A stretch of DNA of 64,000 bases, taken from positions 1,302,001 to 1,366,000 of the forward strand of contig NZ_JAFBCE010000001.1 in the NCBI RefSeq assembly GCF_016907555.1. Reading direction: 5' to 3'. This stretch comes from Microbacterium laevaniformans. GTDB lineage: Bacteria; Actinomycetota; Actinomycetes; Actinomycetales; Microbacteriaceae. Under the pieces are notes generated by a model. The model searched no databases, had not been told where the DNA came from, and saw only the letters and a list, made by a program, of their open reading frames with translations. Shown here in pieces: positions 19,889 through 27,789 of this stretch. The translations under genes were made by a program, and so were the position numbers. The stretch's first letter is position 1. Each line of letters begins with the position of its first letter.

Positions 19889-19964
19889 TGGTGGACCTGA
19901 GGGGACTCGAACCCCTGACCCCCTGCATGCCATGCAGGTGCGCTACCAGCTGCGCCACAGGCCC
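19889..19964 (-). tRNA. tRNA-Ala (anticodon GGC), CCA encoded
   Basis: The minus strand folds as a 76-nt cloverleaf. The acceptor is GGGCCTG/CAGGTCC with a G-T pair. The anticodon stem is CCTGC/GCAGG around loop ATGGCAT, giving anticodon GGC. The T arm is GGGG-TTCGAGT-CCCC. CCA is encoded. A terminator follows directly. Confidence 0.95.
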
Positions 19965-20265
19965 GGATGGCCTCGCGGCTGCCCAAAACTCGCGGAATCT
20001 TGCGCTTCGGCTTCACTCCGGTGGTGGTGATAGCCAGCATACGCGACTGGGCTTCGATGGATCTGGACGCTCCTGGAGAGATCTCGAGGTGTCTGAACAG
20101 TCGAGTAAGTGTCTACATCTCAAGTCTGGGCTTGCCGGGGCAGCGCCAGCATTCCGAGGCTGCCACGAAGGACGACTGGGCCATTGGGATACCCGCTCGG
20201 CGTATCCGCAGGCGTCCCTCAATCGTCGGGCGTTCCTTCTGAGTGCGAAGACGGACGCCCAGAGC
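19965..20265. other. Intergenic region between tRNA-Ala and the defence island
   Basis: No gene is supported. The left part should hold the tRNA promoter, read leftward. Sequence composition changes here from GC-rich core to the more mixed island. I found no repeat of the tRNA 3' end marking an attachment site. Confidence 0.5.
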
Positions 20266-21210
20266 TCACCAGACTTCCACGTCCCACTTGAGTTGCTGGT
20301 CCCAGATTCCGCTGTGGACTCCGCTCGGTTCTTCCGCCAACTCGCGAGCAACTTCCTGGAAGACGAACTGTGTGATGCCTTGAACAGTCGGCTTGACCGT
20401 GCCCCAGTTGTCGGCGGGGTTCATCACGTCGAGGAATGCCGATCCCCCACTCGAGGTCGGCATGATGTGAACAACCGCGTTCCGCTTGCCGATGACGTCG
20501 CCGCGGTCCCAGTGATTCACCAGTGCCGTCTGAACGGGTGAAGGGACGTAGCGGGCGGACTCGAGGAGCAGCGCCTTGATCGCCGTGCGTGCGGAGCCAG
20601 CCTCCGGCCTCAGCGCCTCGGCTAAGCCGACGCCGCGTACCAGCGTCGACGTCCCGATCAAGTCCGGCCAAGGCTCCGCCTCCAGCCGTAGCACCGCAAC
20701 GTGCTGAACTAAACCCTCGTACGCCGCAGCAATGTGCTTGTTCTTGATAGGCGTCGCCGGAATCGCGGGCAAGTTCAGATCGATGTCGTTCTGCACCACC
20801 ATCCCAAGCGTCCAGCCCACGATGACCGGCGTGAACTCCTCGCGAATGCCGAGTTCTCTGGCATCCAATCCGTCGGAGTCGAGACGCTGAAGGATCTCTG
20901 TCCTCAGCTCCGTCGAGAACGTGTCGGAGCTGCCGCGACCTCGCAGCGCCGTCAGAATCCAACTCGCAAGAAGCGCGTGTGCCGGGTCTAGACGTTCGAT
21001 CGTGTCGGTTGCAGCGCCCGCGCCGAGCTGCCCAGCGTGGGCTGCCCACTTGCACCCGTATGCCTCCGCCGTCGAATCAAGCCATTCAAGATCGAGTTCA
21101 ATCTCCGCCAGCCGAGGCTCGAGGGCGGCATGTGCATCAGTATCGTCAGCGAGGCGGCGATAGAGGAGGCCGTACACCAGCGGCGAAAGGCGACAGCTCA
21201 GCTCGGCCAC
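20266..21210 (-). CDS. Unknown protein, last gene of the methylase-linked cluster
   Basis: About 314 residues from a GTG that overlaps the end of the HsdS-like gene by 13 bp, so it is translationally coupled to it. The sequence is largely helical, soluble and without membrane segments. It opens AELSCRLSPLVYGLLYRRLA, has an acidic stretch (LAEIELDLEWLDST) and ends in a more beta-like region (NAVVHIMPTSSGG). I recognise no family or catalytic motif. Position suggests it is an accessory part of the methylase/specificity module. Confidence 0.7.
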   Translation of the reverse strand: MAELSCRLSPLVYGLLYRRLADDTDAHAALEPRLAEIELDLEWLDSTAEAYGCKWAAHAGQLGAGAATDTIERLDPAHALLASWILTALRGRGSSDTFSTELRTEILQRLDSDGLDARELGIREEFTPVIVGWTLGMVVQNDIDLNLPAIPATPIKNKHIAAAYEGLVQHVAVLRLEAEPWPDLIGTSTLVRGVGLAEALRPEAGSARTAIKALLLESARYVPSPVQTALVNHWDRGDVIGKRNAVVHIMPTSSGGSAFLDVMNPADNWGTVKPTVQGITQFVFQEVARELAEEPSGVHSGIWDQQLKWDVEVW

Positions 21211-22370
21211 AGGATGCTCTCCAGCTGCGCGTCGAGTGGTCCCATGGGAAGCACGTCCCCCGCCTGCGTGTCCAATGCCCCGGTGGGAACTGGGAACTGC
21301 CGCAGGTCGCTGAGCCGCATCTGCGGCACGGTCCCATCGAGCGCAAGGAAGCGCCACCGCGCCAGGCCGATGGCACTATTGAGGAAGCTCGCGATCGCCG
21401 GGGCGAGTATCCACTCGTTTGGCCGGATGCGGTAAACGGTGTCGCTGACCAGCATGGGCTGACTGACTACCTGAGCCATTGGCCGCTCGCCAATGACCGC
21501 AACGAGTACATCGCCCGGTTGGGCGATGAGCGAGTCTGGTAGCACTGGCGCCACTTCATCGCGCCTCCCCGCGAGGTACATACCGGTTGCGAGCGGAAGC
21601 ACGCCCGCGGCGGGGTCCACTGGTTCGTCTCCGCGTGAACGCGATTGGCGCCCGCGAGCGATTTCGCCGTAGTCGCCAAGCGGCTCACCATCCTGCATGA
21701 GCGAAGGGTTGGCCGAGGCCAGTGCGAATCGCCATTGCTGGCCGCGCAGGTCAGCGGCCCGCCACCACGTCGTGGGCCCCTCCTGTTCCTGACCTCGAAG
21801 CCGCTGCTCGATCGCTGCCAATGGGTACGCCGCAGCGCGCTGTTCCTCAAGGCTCGGAACGGGGAGCGTCATACGAAGCAGGGCCGCGGTTGCCTCGAGT
21901 TTGCCTGAGGACTCCGCGGTGACGAGGCGCCGAAGCGCACGCCCGGAACGACTGTTGAGCGCACCCCATAGCCAGTTCGAATCGATCAGCGAAGGATCGG
22001 CGCGAACTGCGAGAAACTGCGAAGACGCGAGGGAACCGATGAGCGTCTCGTTCACGAACAGCGCTGGCACATCGATCGGTGGGACCAAGATGTCGCCAGA
22101 GTGCAGGGCTCGACCGAAGCCGCCGACGCGGAAGGCAGCGCCGATGTAGCCGCGACGGCGACGACGAAGCACACCCGTCACGCTATCGATGCTCTGCGGC
22201 GTGATGACCGGGAACTCCGGTTCGACTTCTTCGACCGCAGATAGCACGTGTGCGACGTCGCCAAGTTGGCGAAGTGGCGCATCAGCGGGCCATGTGAACG
22301 CATCGACGCCGAGACTTCCGATGTTCCATGACCGCTTGCTTCGGAGGTCCGCGAGTACCCACGTGCTCAT
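21198..22370 (-). CDS. HsdS-like DNA specificity protein
   Basis: 390 residues in two similar halves, each ending in HsdS-type helices (LPVPSLEEQRAAAYPLAAIEQ at mid-protein; DLRQFPVPTGALDTQAG near the end). Typical specificity-subunit turns are present (GDILVPPIDVPALF, GDVLVAVIGERPMAQ). Type I S subunits bring M and R subunits to a bipartite target. The start codon overlaps the end of the fused nuclease/methylase by 4 bp, so this is that protein's likely partner rather than a second S for the main hsd operon. TRD targets cannot be read. Confidence 0.72.
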   Translation of the reverse strand: MSTWVLADLRSKRSWNIGSLGVDAFTWPADAPLRQLGDVAHVLSAVEEVEPEFPVITPQSIDSVTGVLRRRRRGYIGAAFRVGGFGRALHSGDILVPPIDVPALFVNETLIGSLASSQFLAVRADPSLIDSNWLWGALNSRSGRALRRLVTAESSGKLEATAALLRMTLPVPSLEEQRAAAYPLAAIEQRLRGQEQEGPTTWWRAADLRGQQWRFALASANPSLMQDGEPLGDYGEIARGRQSRSRGDEPVDPAAGVLPLATGMYLAGRRDEVAPVLPDSLIAQPGDVLVAVIGERPMAQVVSQPMLVSDTVYRIRPNEWILAPAIASFLNSAIGLARWRFLALDGTVPQMRLSDLRQFPVPTGALDTQAGDVLPMGPLDAQLESILWPS

Positions 22371-23635
22371 GACCAGGCCTCACTGAACCCGTCAAGGTGA
22401 TCGACTGCTGCCTTCGTCAGCGCCCCCTGCACACCAAGCTGCACCTGCCAGTCGTCATCTGCGGCCTGGCCGACGAATGTCTCGCCAGGAGCATCTCTCT
22501 TGTCGATCACCAGCACGACGCCCGCGACGCTCGTACCAGGCACGGCGCCGCGTGGCGTGCCGATGAGCGCGCCGACGCGGAACTCGTTGGCGAGGTAGTC
22601 CCGGTACTCTTGCCCGCTGGCCCGGTAGACAAATGACCGCGGCAGCAGGATCACCGCACGACCGCCATCTTCGAGCTGACGGATCGATAGGTCGACTGCG
22701 GCCAGGTCCATGTCTGTGGTCACGCGCCCGTTGAGCAGTTCGTAGGGCTGCGACAGCCGCATGCCGAGTGGCGGGGCGGTGACGATCGCGCTCGCCACTG
22801 GCAGTTCGACTCGGAACGCGTCGCCGGCCACCATCTCTGTTGGGACGCCTGCCATCTCGCCGATCGCGCGAGCAATAGCGACGGTTCGCTCCTCCAACTC
22901 GACGCCAACGAGTCGGACGTCCGCCGGCCCCTCGCCTCGTCGCATCGCCTCCCTCACGCGATCGGCGACGGCCCAAAGGAAGGAGCCGACACCAGCGAAG
23001 GGGTCGAGCACCAGTCCTTCGAGCCGGTTCCCGAGCAGGCGCGCAACCAGCGACGCAATGAGCGGGCTGCTCGAATGATGTGCGAACCCGGACCGCGACG
23101 TCGTGTCGGCGAGGGCTCGCATTGCCGCGCGCCAGTATGCCTCATTGCTGACCGAGAACCCATCGAGTGTTGGAAGGCTGACGGAAACTTCGCTCGGCGC
23201 CATCTCGCGGGTGAGGCTCGCGAGCCAGTTCGTGAGAAGTGGTTCTACAACCGTGGGGTCGTCAACGTCACCGTGAGATCCGAACGGTGGCGGCGTCGGT
23301 CCGCTGACGAGCTCGAGACGGCGGAACGATCGATCTGCCTTGAACCACTTGTCGTCGATGACGATGTAGTTGTCCACGGTGCCAAGCGTGTCGGCGTACT
23401 GCGCGACCTGCGGGAGCACAAACTCCGGCTTGCTGATGCTCGAACCGGACTTGATCTCGATGACCACCCAAGGGACGACTTTCCCGTCCTGGTTCGCCGC
23501 CCACGCGACGATGTCTGGACGGGAGTGCGTGCCGGCGATACGCACCTGATGCTCCACCGACAGGAAGCCAGCGTGGCGAAGCTGTTCGACAGCGCGCTTG
23601 ACGATCGCGTCATATTCGCGTCCTGCACTCGACAT
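22367..23635 (-). CDS. PD-(D/E)XK nuclease-like domain fused to N6-adenine methylase-like domain
   Basis: 422 residues. The N-terminal ~110 contain a restriction-nuclease-like core, HSRPDIVAWA (Asp41) and VVIEIKSGSS (Glu60-x-Lys62). The remainder is an HsdM-like Rossmann methylase with motif I DPFAGVGSF at 211-219. Motif IV reads TAPPLG, not NPP(Y/F), so the catalytic Asn is replaced by Ala and adenine methylation is doubtful. The ATG is chosen because GGAGAGGGG lies just upstream of it. It is followed by a coupled HsdS-like gene. It could act as a modification-like DNA reader or a single-chain restriction factor; this is inference. Confidence 0.75.
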   Translation of the reverse strand: MSSAGREYDAIVKRAVEQLRHAGFLSVEHQVRIAGTHSRPDIVAWAANQDGKVVPWVVIEIKSGSSISKPEFVLPQVAQYADTLGTVDNYIVIDDKWFKADRSFRRLELVSGPTPPPFGSHGDVDDPTVVEPLLTNWLASLTREMAPSEVSVSLPTLDGFSVSNEAYWRAAMRALADTTSRSGFAHHSSSPLIASLVARLLGNRLEGLVLDPFAGVGSFLWAVADRVREAMRRGEGPADVRLVGVELEERTVAIARAIGEMAGVPTEMVAGDAFRVELPVASAIVTAPPLGMRLSQPYELLNGRVTTDMDLAAVDLSIRQLEDGGRAVILLPRSFVYRASGQEYRDYLANEFRVGALIGTPRGAVPGTSVAGVVLVIDKRDAPGETFVGQAADDDWQVQLGVQGALTKAAVDHLDGFSEAWS

Positions 23636-23719
23636 GCTGCCCCCCTCTCCGAATTCGAGCAACCGGCAACCGTACCATCGCCCGGAGGTCGCGGCAAACT
23701 GATGTGACGAGCCACCGGA

Positions 23720-24433
23720 TCAGTTGAAGTGGAACGTACGGTACGAGCTCTGCACGTTGAAGCGACGTCCGTCCTTCCGTCGCTGTAGGAACCCGGTCAC
23801 GCTGTCGACGTCGTTCGGCCGCATGCCCAGCGCCCGGCACTTCGCACGAACCTGCTCGACCGTGATGGGCGCCCAGCGGTCGGGCCGGTTCATCATGTCG
23901 GCCTTGAGCTTGTCCTCCTCGTTCCACTTCAAGCCCGACGAATATCCCGCCGCCATCCCGGCGATGTACTCCAGAATCCCGTCGACGCCGTTCGGTAATG
24001 AATCCAGCGCTTCCGGTTCGTCACTCACTGGAGAAGGCGCCACGGTCTGGCCGCGCAGAAGCTGGATCGGGTTCGCGTCATCGATCCACTCGGCTGTCTC
24101 CCTCTCGTTCCACTCGATCACGGCGAGTGCGTCCGCGTCGACGTCCCACAGCTCATTGAGGTGCTGGCGATCCGGCCAGGCATAGAGCACTCGGCACCCC
24201 GAGAGCGATCCAGTTGAGAGTCCTCGCCAGGTCAGGTGCAGCACTCCAGGTTGTGCGACGAGGCGTTTCAGACTGTCGCCGTCGAATCGCTTCTGAGGCG
24301 TCACCACCACGACGGACCGACCGGACTGATCGAGTAGCCACTTGATGGCTCGCATGTTCTGCGGCTCGCGGGAGGTCTCGCCCTCGGTCAGTCGCGAGAT
24401 CGCGACAGGGAACTGGTACGCATCGGATGACAT
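23720..24433 (-). CDS. Unknown protein between the helicase and methylase modules
   Basis: 237 residues with a good ribosome site (GAGGAG, 8 nt before ATG). There is no membrane segment. The N-terminal half alternates strand and helix (RSVVVVTPQKRFDGDS, GCRVLYAWPDRQHLN), suggesting a Rossmann-like or helicase-accessory fold. The C-terminal third is basic and helical and ends RRFNVQSSYRTFHFN. No catalytic motif is recognised. Gaps of 65 bp upstream and 84 bp downstream suggest its own weak promoter (TAACGT near 24470) or a loosely coupled operon position. Confidence 0.7.
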   Translation of the reverse strand: MSSDAYQFPVAISRLTEGETSREPQNMRAIKWLLDQSGRSVVVVTPQKRFDGDSLKRLVAQPGVLHLTWRGLSTGSLSGCRVLYAWPDRQHLNELWDVDADALAVIEWNERETAEWIDDANPIQLLRGQTVAPSPVSDEPEALDSLPNGVDGILEYIAGMAAGYSSGLKWNEEDKLKADMMNRPDRWAPITVEQVRAKCRALGMRPNDVDSVTGFLQRRKDGRRFNVQSSYRTFHFN

Positions 24434-24498
24434 CGGACATCTCCTCGCTTCGGGTACGGACTGACCACGTTAGCCAGCGGTTCCGACATCCGACCGAT

Positions 24499-26181
24499 CT
24501 ACCGTCCTGCGATTGCGGCCCAGTCTGCCGAGTCGAACCATGAAACCAAACCTCTGTCATCGAGCGGATTGGCCGAAGCGAGGTTTGAGAGGAACGGAGA
24601 TGGCGTGCGGCTCATAGGACGACCCACGTTCGTGGGAACCGACGCCGCACGGCTGACGATGACGCCGTGACGGGCGCGCGAGAGCATCACCGAAAGCACC
24701 CTGGCCTCCTCGGTTCGCTCCTCAACAGTGGTGGCCCGGAAATCCGGAATCACGCCGTCCTCGAGCCCGACAACCACGACCCAGTCGAACTGCTGACCCT
24801 TTCCTACATGGCCAGTGAGCAGGTGGATGCCAGGCGCAGTTATCAGCGTGTTGGCGTCTCCGATCTGGATACGCGAGCGTACGTCGGTTGGAGTCACGCC
24901 ATCGCGAAGCAGGTCATGGCACCAGTGAAGGGCGTTGAGAAGGCTCTCGCGCACAGACGGATCCGTGGCGGAATCAAACGATGCTGCCTCACGCAGAAAG
25001 GCCATCTTGTCTGACGAAGCGTCGTACCCTCGTGCATCGAATCGCGCGAGCATCGACTTCATGTTGCGCGCGGTCTCTGTATCGAGGACTCCGTCGTCCC
25101 AACGGTAGAACGGCAGATCCACAGTCGACAGCGCCTCTTCGACGAAACGCCGACGGCCGAGCGTCCGCGCGATGATTCCGATTCTTTGGTCTGGAACACG
25201 CGTAGTCAGGGCCTGCGCAACTTGCGTTACCCACAGCCCCTCGGAATCGGCCGTCTGGTGCGCAACCGAAGCCGCAAGTCCGCCACTCGGCCATGAGGTG
25301 GGGTTCGCTGACGTAAGCGGCGTCCCGGCCGTCAGCGAGCTCAAGGAGTTGACCATCGCCAGCACGGCGGGCGATGACCGATGCGACTCGGAGAACTCGA
25401 TAACCTCAGTGCACTCAGCGCGAACCGCCGCGTCGACATCTGATGGCTTGGCTCCAGCGAAGCCGTAGATTCCTTGAGCTAAGTCCCCCGCGAACGTTGT
25501 CTTTTTGTAGCCAACTCGATTCACGATGCGCAGTTGCTGGGGAGTGAGGTCCTGAAACTCATCGACGATCACGCTGCCGAAATGAGCCTGGTACAGATCC
25601 GTCACCAAATCGTCCGCGAGGATCAGCTCTGCCAAGCGCGGTAGATCGTCGTAGGTCAACCGCCCTTCCGCTAGACGTTGGCGTTCAATGGCAAGCGCGG
25701 CTTCTCGGCCGGGCGCGCTTAAGTAGGCTTCCACCTCCTCGTCGGTGCGCGGCTCCTGTTTGGCGTTCCTCAAGGTCGCTTGCACCGCTGTGATCGTGTT
25801 CCAGTCGAAGTTGCTAGCGCGGCACTGTGCTCCAACCCAATCGCCGTCGGGGAGAGTCATCGCGGGATCAAGTCCGATCACGTTGGCGTGCGCGCGAAAG
25901 AGGCGTGCAGCCAATCCGTGGAAGTTAGTGATGGTCACGCGCTCTCGCAGCGTCGCCAGCGGCAGGTAGTCCTGGAGCCGCTCCCGGATGTTGTCTCGCG
26001 CCCGATTCGAGAAGGTGGTGACGAGGATCCGCTGTGGAGCGCGGACGTCGCCGCGTTGCAACAGACCCTGAACACGCAGCGCGAGCGCCTCTGTCTTTCC
26101 GCAGCCTGCGGGCGCGATCACAAGTAGGTCTCGAGCGGCAGCGTCACGGATCGATATCTGAGATGCAGTCGGTCGGATCAT
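24499..26181 (-). CDS. UvrD/Rep-like helicase, GajB type
   Basis: 560 residues of a superfamily 1A helicase: APAGCGKTEAL (Walker A), LVTTFSNRARDNI (Ia), VIVDEFQDLTPQQ (II), FAGDLAQGIYGFAGA (III), FSESHRSSP (IV), LLTGHVGKGQQFDWVVVVGL (V) and VMLSRARHG (VI). Its ATG directly follows the stop of the OLD-nuclease gene. This order, OLD nuclease then UvrD-like helicase, is that of Gabija GajA-GajB, where GajB helps sense DNA ends or nucleotide depletion during phage infection. The Gabija assignment is inferred from architecture and synteny. Confidence 0.85.
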   Translation of the reverse strand: MIRPTASQISIRDAAARDLLVIAPAGCGKTEALALRVQGLLQRGDVRAPQRILVTTFSNRARDNIRERLQDYLPLATLRERVTITNFHGLAARLFRAHANVIGLDPAMTLPDGDWVGAQCRASNFDWNTITAVQATLRNAKQEPRTDEEVEAYLSAPGREAALAIERQRLAEGRLTYDDLPRLAELILADDLVTDLYQAHFGSVIVDEFQDLTPQQLRIVNRVGYKKTTFAGDLAQGIYGFAGAKPSDVDAAVRAECTEVIEFSESHRSSPAVLAMVNSLSSLTAGTPLTSANPTSWPSGGLAASVAHQTADSEGLWVTQVAQALTTRVPDQRIGIIARTLGRRRFVEEALSTVDLPFYRWDDGVLDTETARNMKSMLARFDARGYDASSDKMAFLREAASFDSATDPSVRESLLNALHWCHDLLRDGVTPTDVRSRIQIGDANTLITAPGIHLLTGHVGKGQQFDWVVVVGLEDGVIPDFRATTVEERTEEARVLSVMLSRARHGVIVSRAASVPTNVGRPMSRTPSPFLSNLASANPLDDRGLVSWFDSADWAAIAGR

Positions 26182-27789
26182 CTACGGCGCGATCTCCGTC
26201 AGAAGATCATCAATGCTCGTGATGCCGCGAGCATTGGCACTCGTCAAGATGGGTAGGACCGAGAGTGCTGCGCGCACTTTTCGCTTGTTAGCCCGACAGA
26301 AGGTGGCGACGTCGACATCAGTGTAGGTACCGCCACCCCCGGTCGGCACACAGTTGGCGAGCTCATTCTTTGAGAACTGCCCGCCACCGACGAGCGCCGC
26401 ATAGACGTTCGTTCCGCCGAGCGCTCGTACGTATTCATCTTCAAGGTCACGCTGCGAGGTGAACACCGAGTTGGCGCGGAGGTCAGCGACCGGGATGCCA
26501 AGCGCGTCCGCCACATCACTCTCGGCATCAAGATCGATGAGACGAGAAACCGCCAATTTGAAGCCCATCGCGCCGAAGAGTTTGGCGATCGGCTTGATCT
26601 CGCTCGAGCCGTCCGTCTCGATGACGGAGACGCCCAGGCGATCGAGATTGCGATCAGTCAGGTCTGCCACGCGTTCCAAGATGATGCGGTCGGAGAGGCC
26701 CTCGACCGTGACGACGCGGGTTGCGGTGAGCGGCTCCAACTTGTCCCGAACCCACCACTTCACGAAGGTACGTTCGTCCGCAGCGAGGAAGCCTGCGTCG
26801 GGTTGGACGATCTTGCCGCCGGGACGCACTACAACGATCGAGTCCGCGTCGAATGCGCCGACGATGTCCGATGAGTGCGTTGCAAGCACCTTCTGATTGC
26901 TGCTCGCGCGAAGGAGGCGAGCAAGGCTGCGCTGGGACGTGGGATGGAGGTGAATCTCGGGCTCGTCAATGCCGACGACGTTTGCGCCCGCGCTCATCAG
27001 GTCGTAGAGGGCGATCGCGTAGAGCGCGCGCGTGCCGTCGGACTGCTGAGATAGCTCGTGCTCGACCCCACCCTTCGTGACACGGAGACGGACATCGCTG
27101 AGAAGATCGTCGTCAGCTGAGGCGCCGCTCACGAAGGAGAGATCCCTCTTCTTCAGTTTCTCCGGAAGCGCTTTGGAAAGCTGGCCGGCGAGCTGCTTGC
27201 GCAGGTCGCCGAGCGTATCGGAGCCATCGAGCGCGTCCTGAAAGCTTGTCGCGATCGCGTCGAAGCCAGCCTTCTCAGTGCCGAGATCGACGGCCTTGAG
27301 CATGTCATCGAGCGCCGACCGGCGATCCTCGCGAAGGTCGCGGGTCTGCGCGGTTGCGCTGAGGAACTTCCACCCAAGCCCGGCGATCTGGTCACGGGAG
27401 AGCTGCCGCCCAGTACCTGCGTGGGGGCCAACCCGCGTGATGCTGAGGGATTCGCTGGCATCGACGGATGCGGTGAGCTGGATGGTGAGCGAAGTCCTGC
27501 GCGTCACGGGGTCAACAAAGATCTCGTCCGCGAAGAGCGTCTTCTCGTCCGCAGAGAAGTCAACGAGCTCGACCTGGAAGCGAAGTTCCTGGTCGGAATC
27601 TCGGAAGTCGTCCGCGCTCAGGCTTGAGTACAGCTGCGCGGTACTTGCGCCAAGAGTTAGGTCGAGCGCCCGCAGGAGCGAAGACTTCCCGACATCGTTG
27701 GCTCCGACCAGGACGAGGTGGTCGCGGACTTCGATCTCGGTGTCTTCGAGTCGGCGATAGTTCTCCAGCTTGATTCGGGTCAGCTTCAC
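26182..27789 (-). CDS. OLD-family ATPase/TOPRIM nuclease, GajA type
   Basis: 535 residues. The ABC-like ATPase domain shows LVGANDVGKSSLL (Walker A, about residue 28), SDGTRALYAIAL (signature) and VVGIDEPEIHLHP (Walker B). The TOPRIM nuclease domain shows VVTVEGLSDRIIL (Glu) and LIDLDAESD (Asp pair). GajA is about 580 residues, so the length fits. The GTG start overlaps the hsdR stop by 4 bp (GTGA), tying it to the restriction operon. GajA nicks DNA when NTPs fall during infection; here that role is inferred. Confidence 0.85.
   Translation of the reverse strand: MKLTRIKLENYRRLEDTEIEVRDHLVLVGANDVGKSSLLRALDLTLGASTAQLYSSLSADDFRDSDQELRFQVELVDFSADEKTLFADEIFVDPVTRRTSLTIQLTASVDASESLSITRVGPHAGTGRQLSRDQIAGLGWKFLSATAQTRDLREDRRSALDDMLKAVDLGTEKAGFDAIATSFQDALDGSDTLGDLRKQLAGQLSKALPEKLKKRDLSFVSGASADDDLLSDVRLRVTKGGVEHELSQQSDGTRALYAIALYDLMSAGANVVGIDEPEIHLHPTSQRSLARLLRASSNQKVLATHSSDIVGAFDADSIVVVRPGGKIVQPDAGFLAADERTFVKWWVRDKLEPLTATRVVTVEGLSDRIILERVADLTDRNLDRLGVSVIETDGSSEIKPIAKLFGAMGFKLAVSRLIDLDAESDVADALGIPVADLRANSVFTSQRDLEDEYVRALGGTNVYAALVGGGQFSKNELANCVPTGGGGTYTDVDVATFCRANKRKVRAALSVLPILTSANARGITSIDDLLTEIAP

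Noticed and set aside
19889..19964. tRNA-Ala as the attachment site of the defence island
   Set aside because: The island lies on the 5' side of the tRNA, and I found no repeated 3' tRNA segment elsewhere in the window.
24499..27789. Nuclease and helicase pair as a RecBCD/AddAB repair system
   Set aside because: The nuclease is an OLD ATPase-TOPRIM protein, not a RecB-type nuclease, and the helicase is a short UvrD form. The GajA-GajB order fits better.
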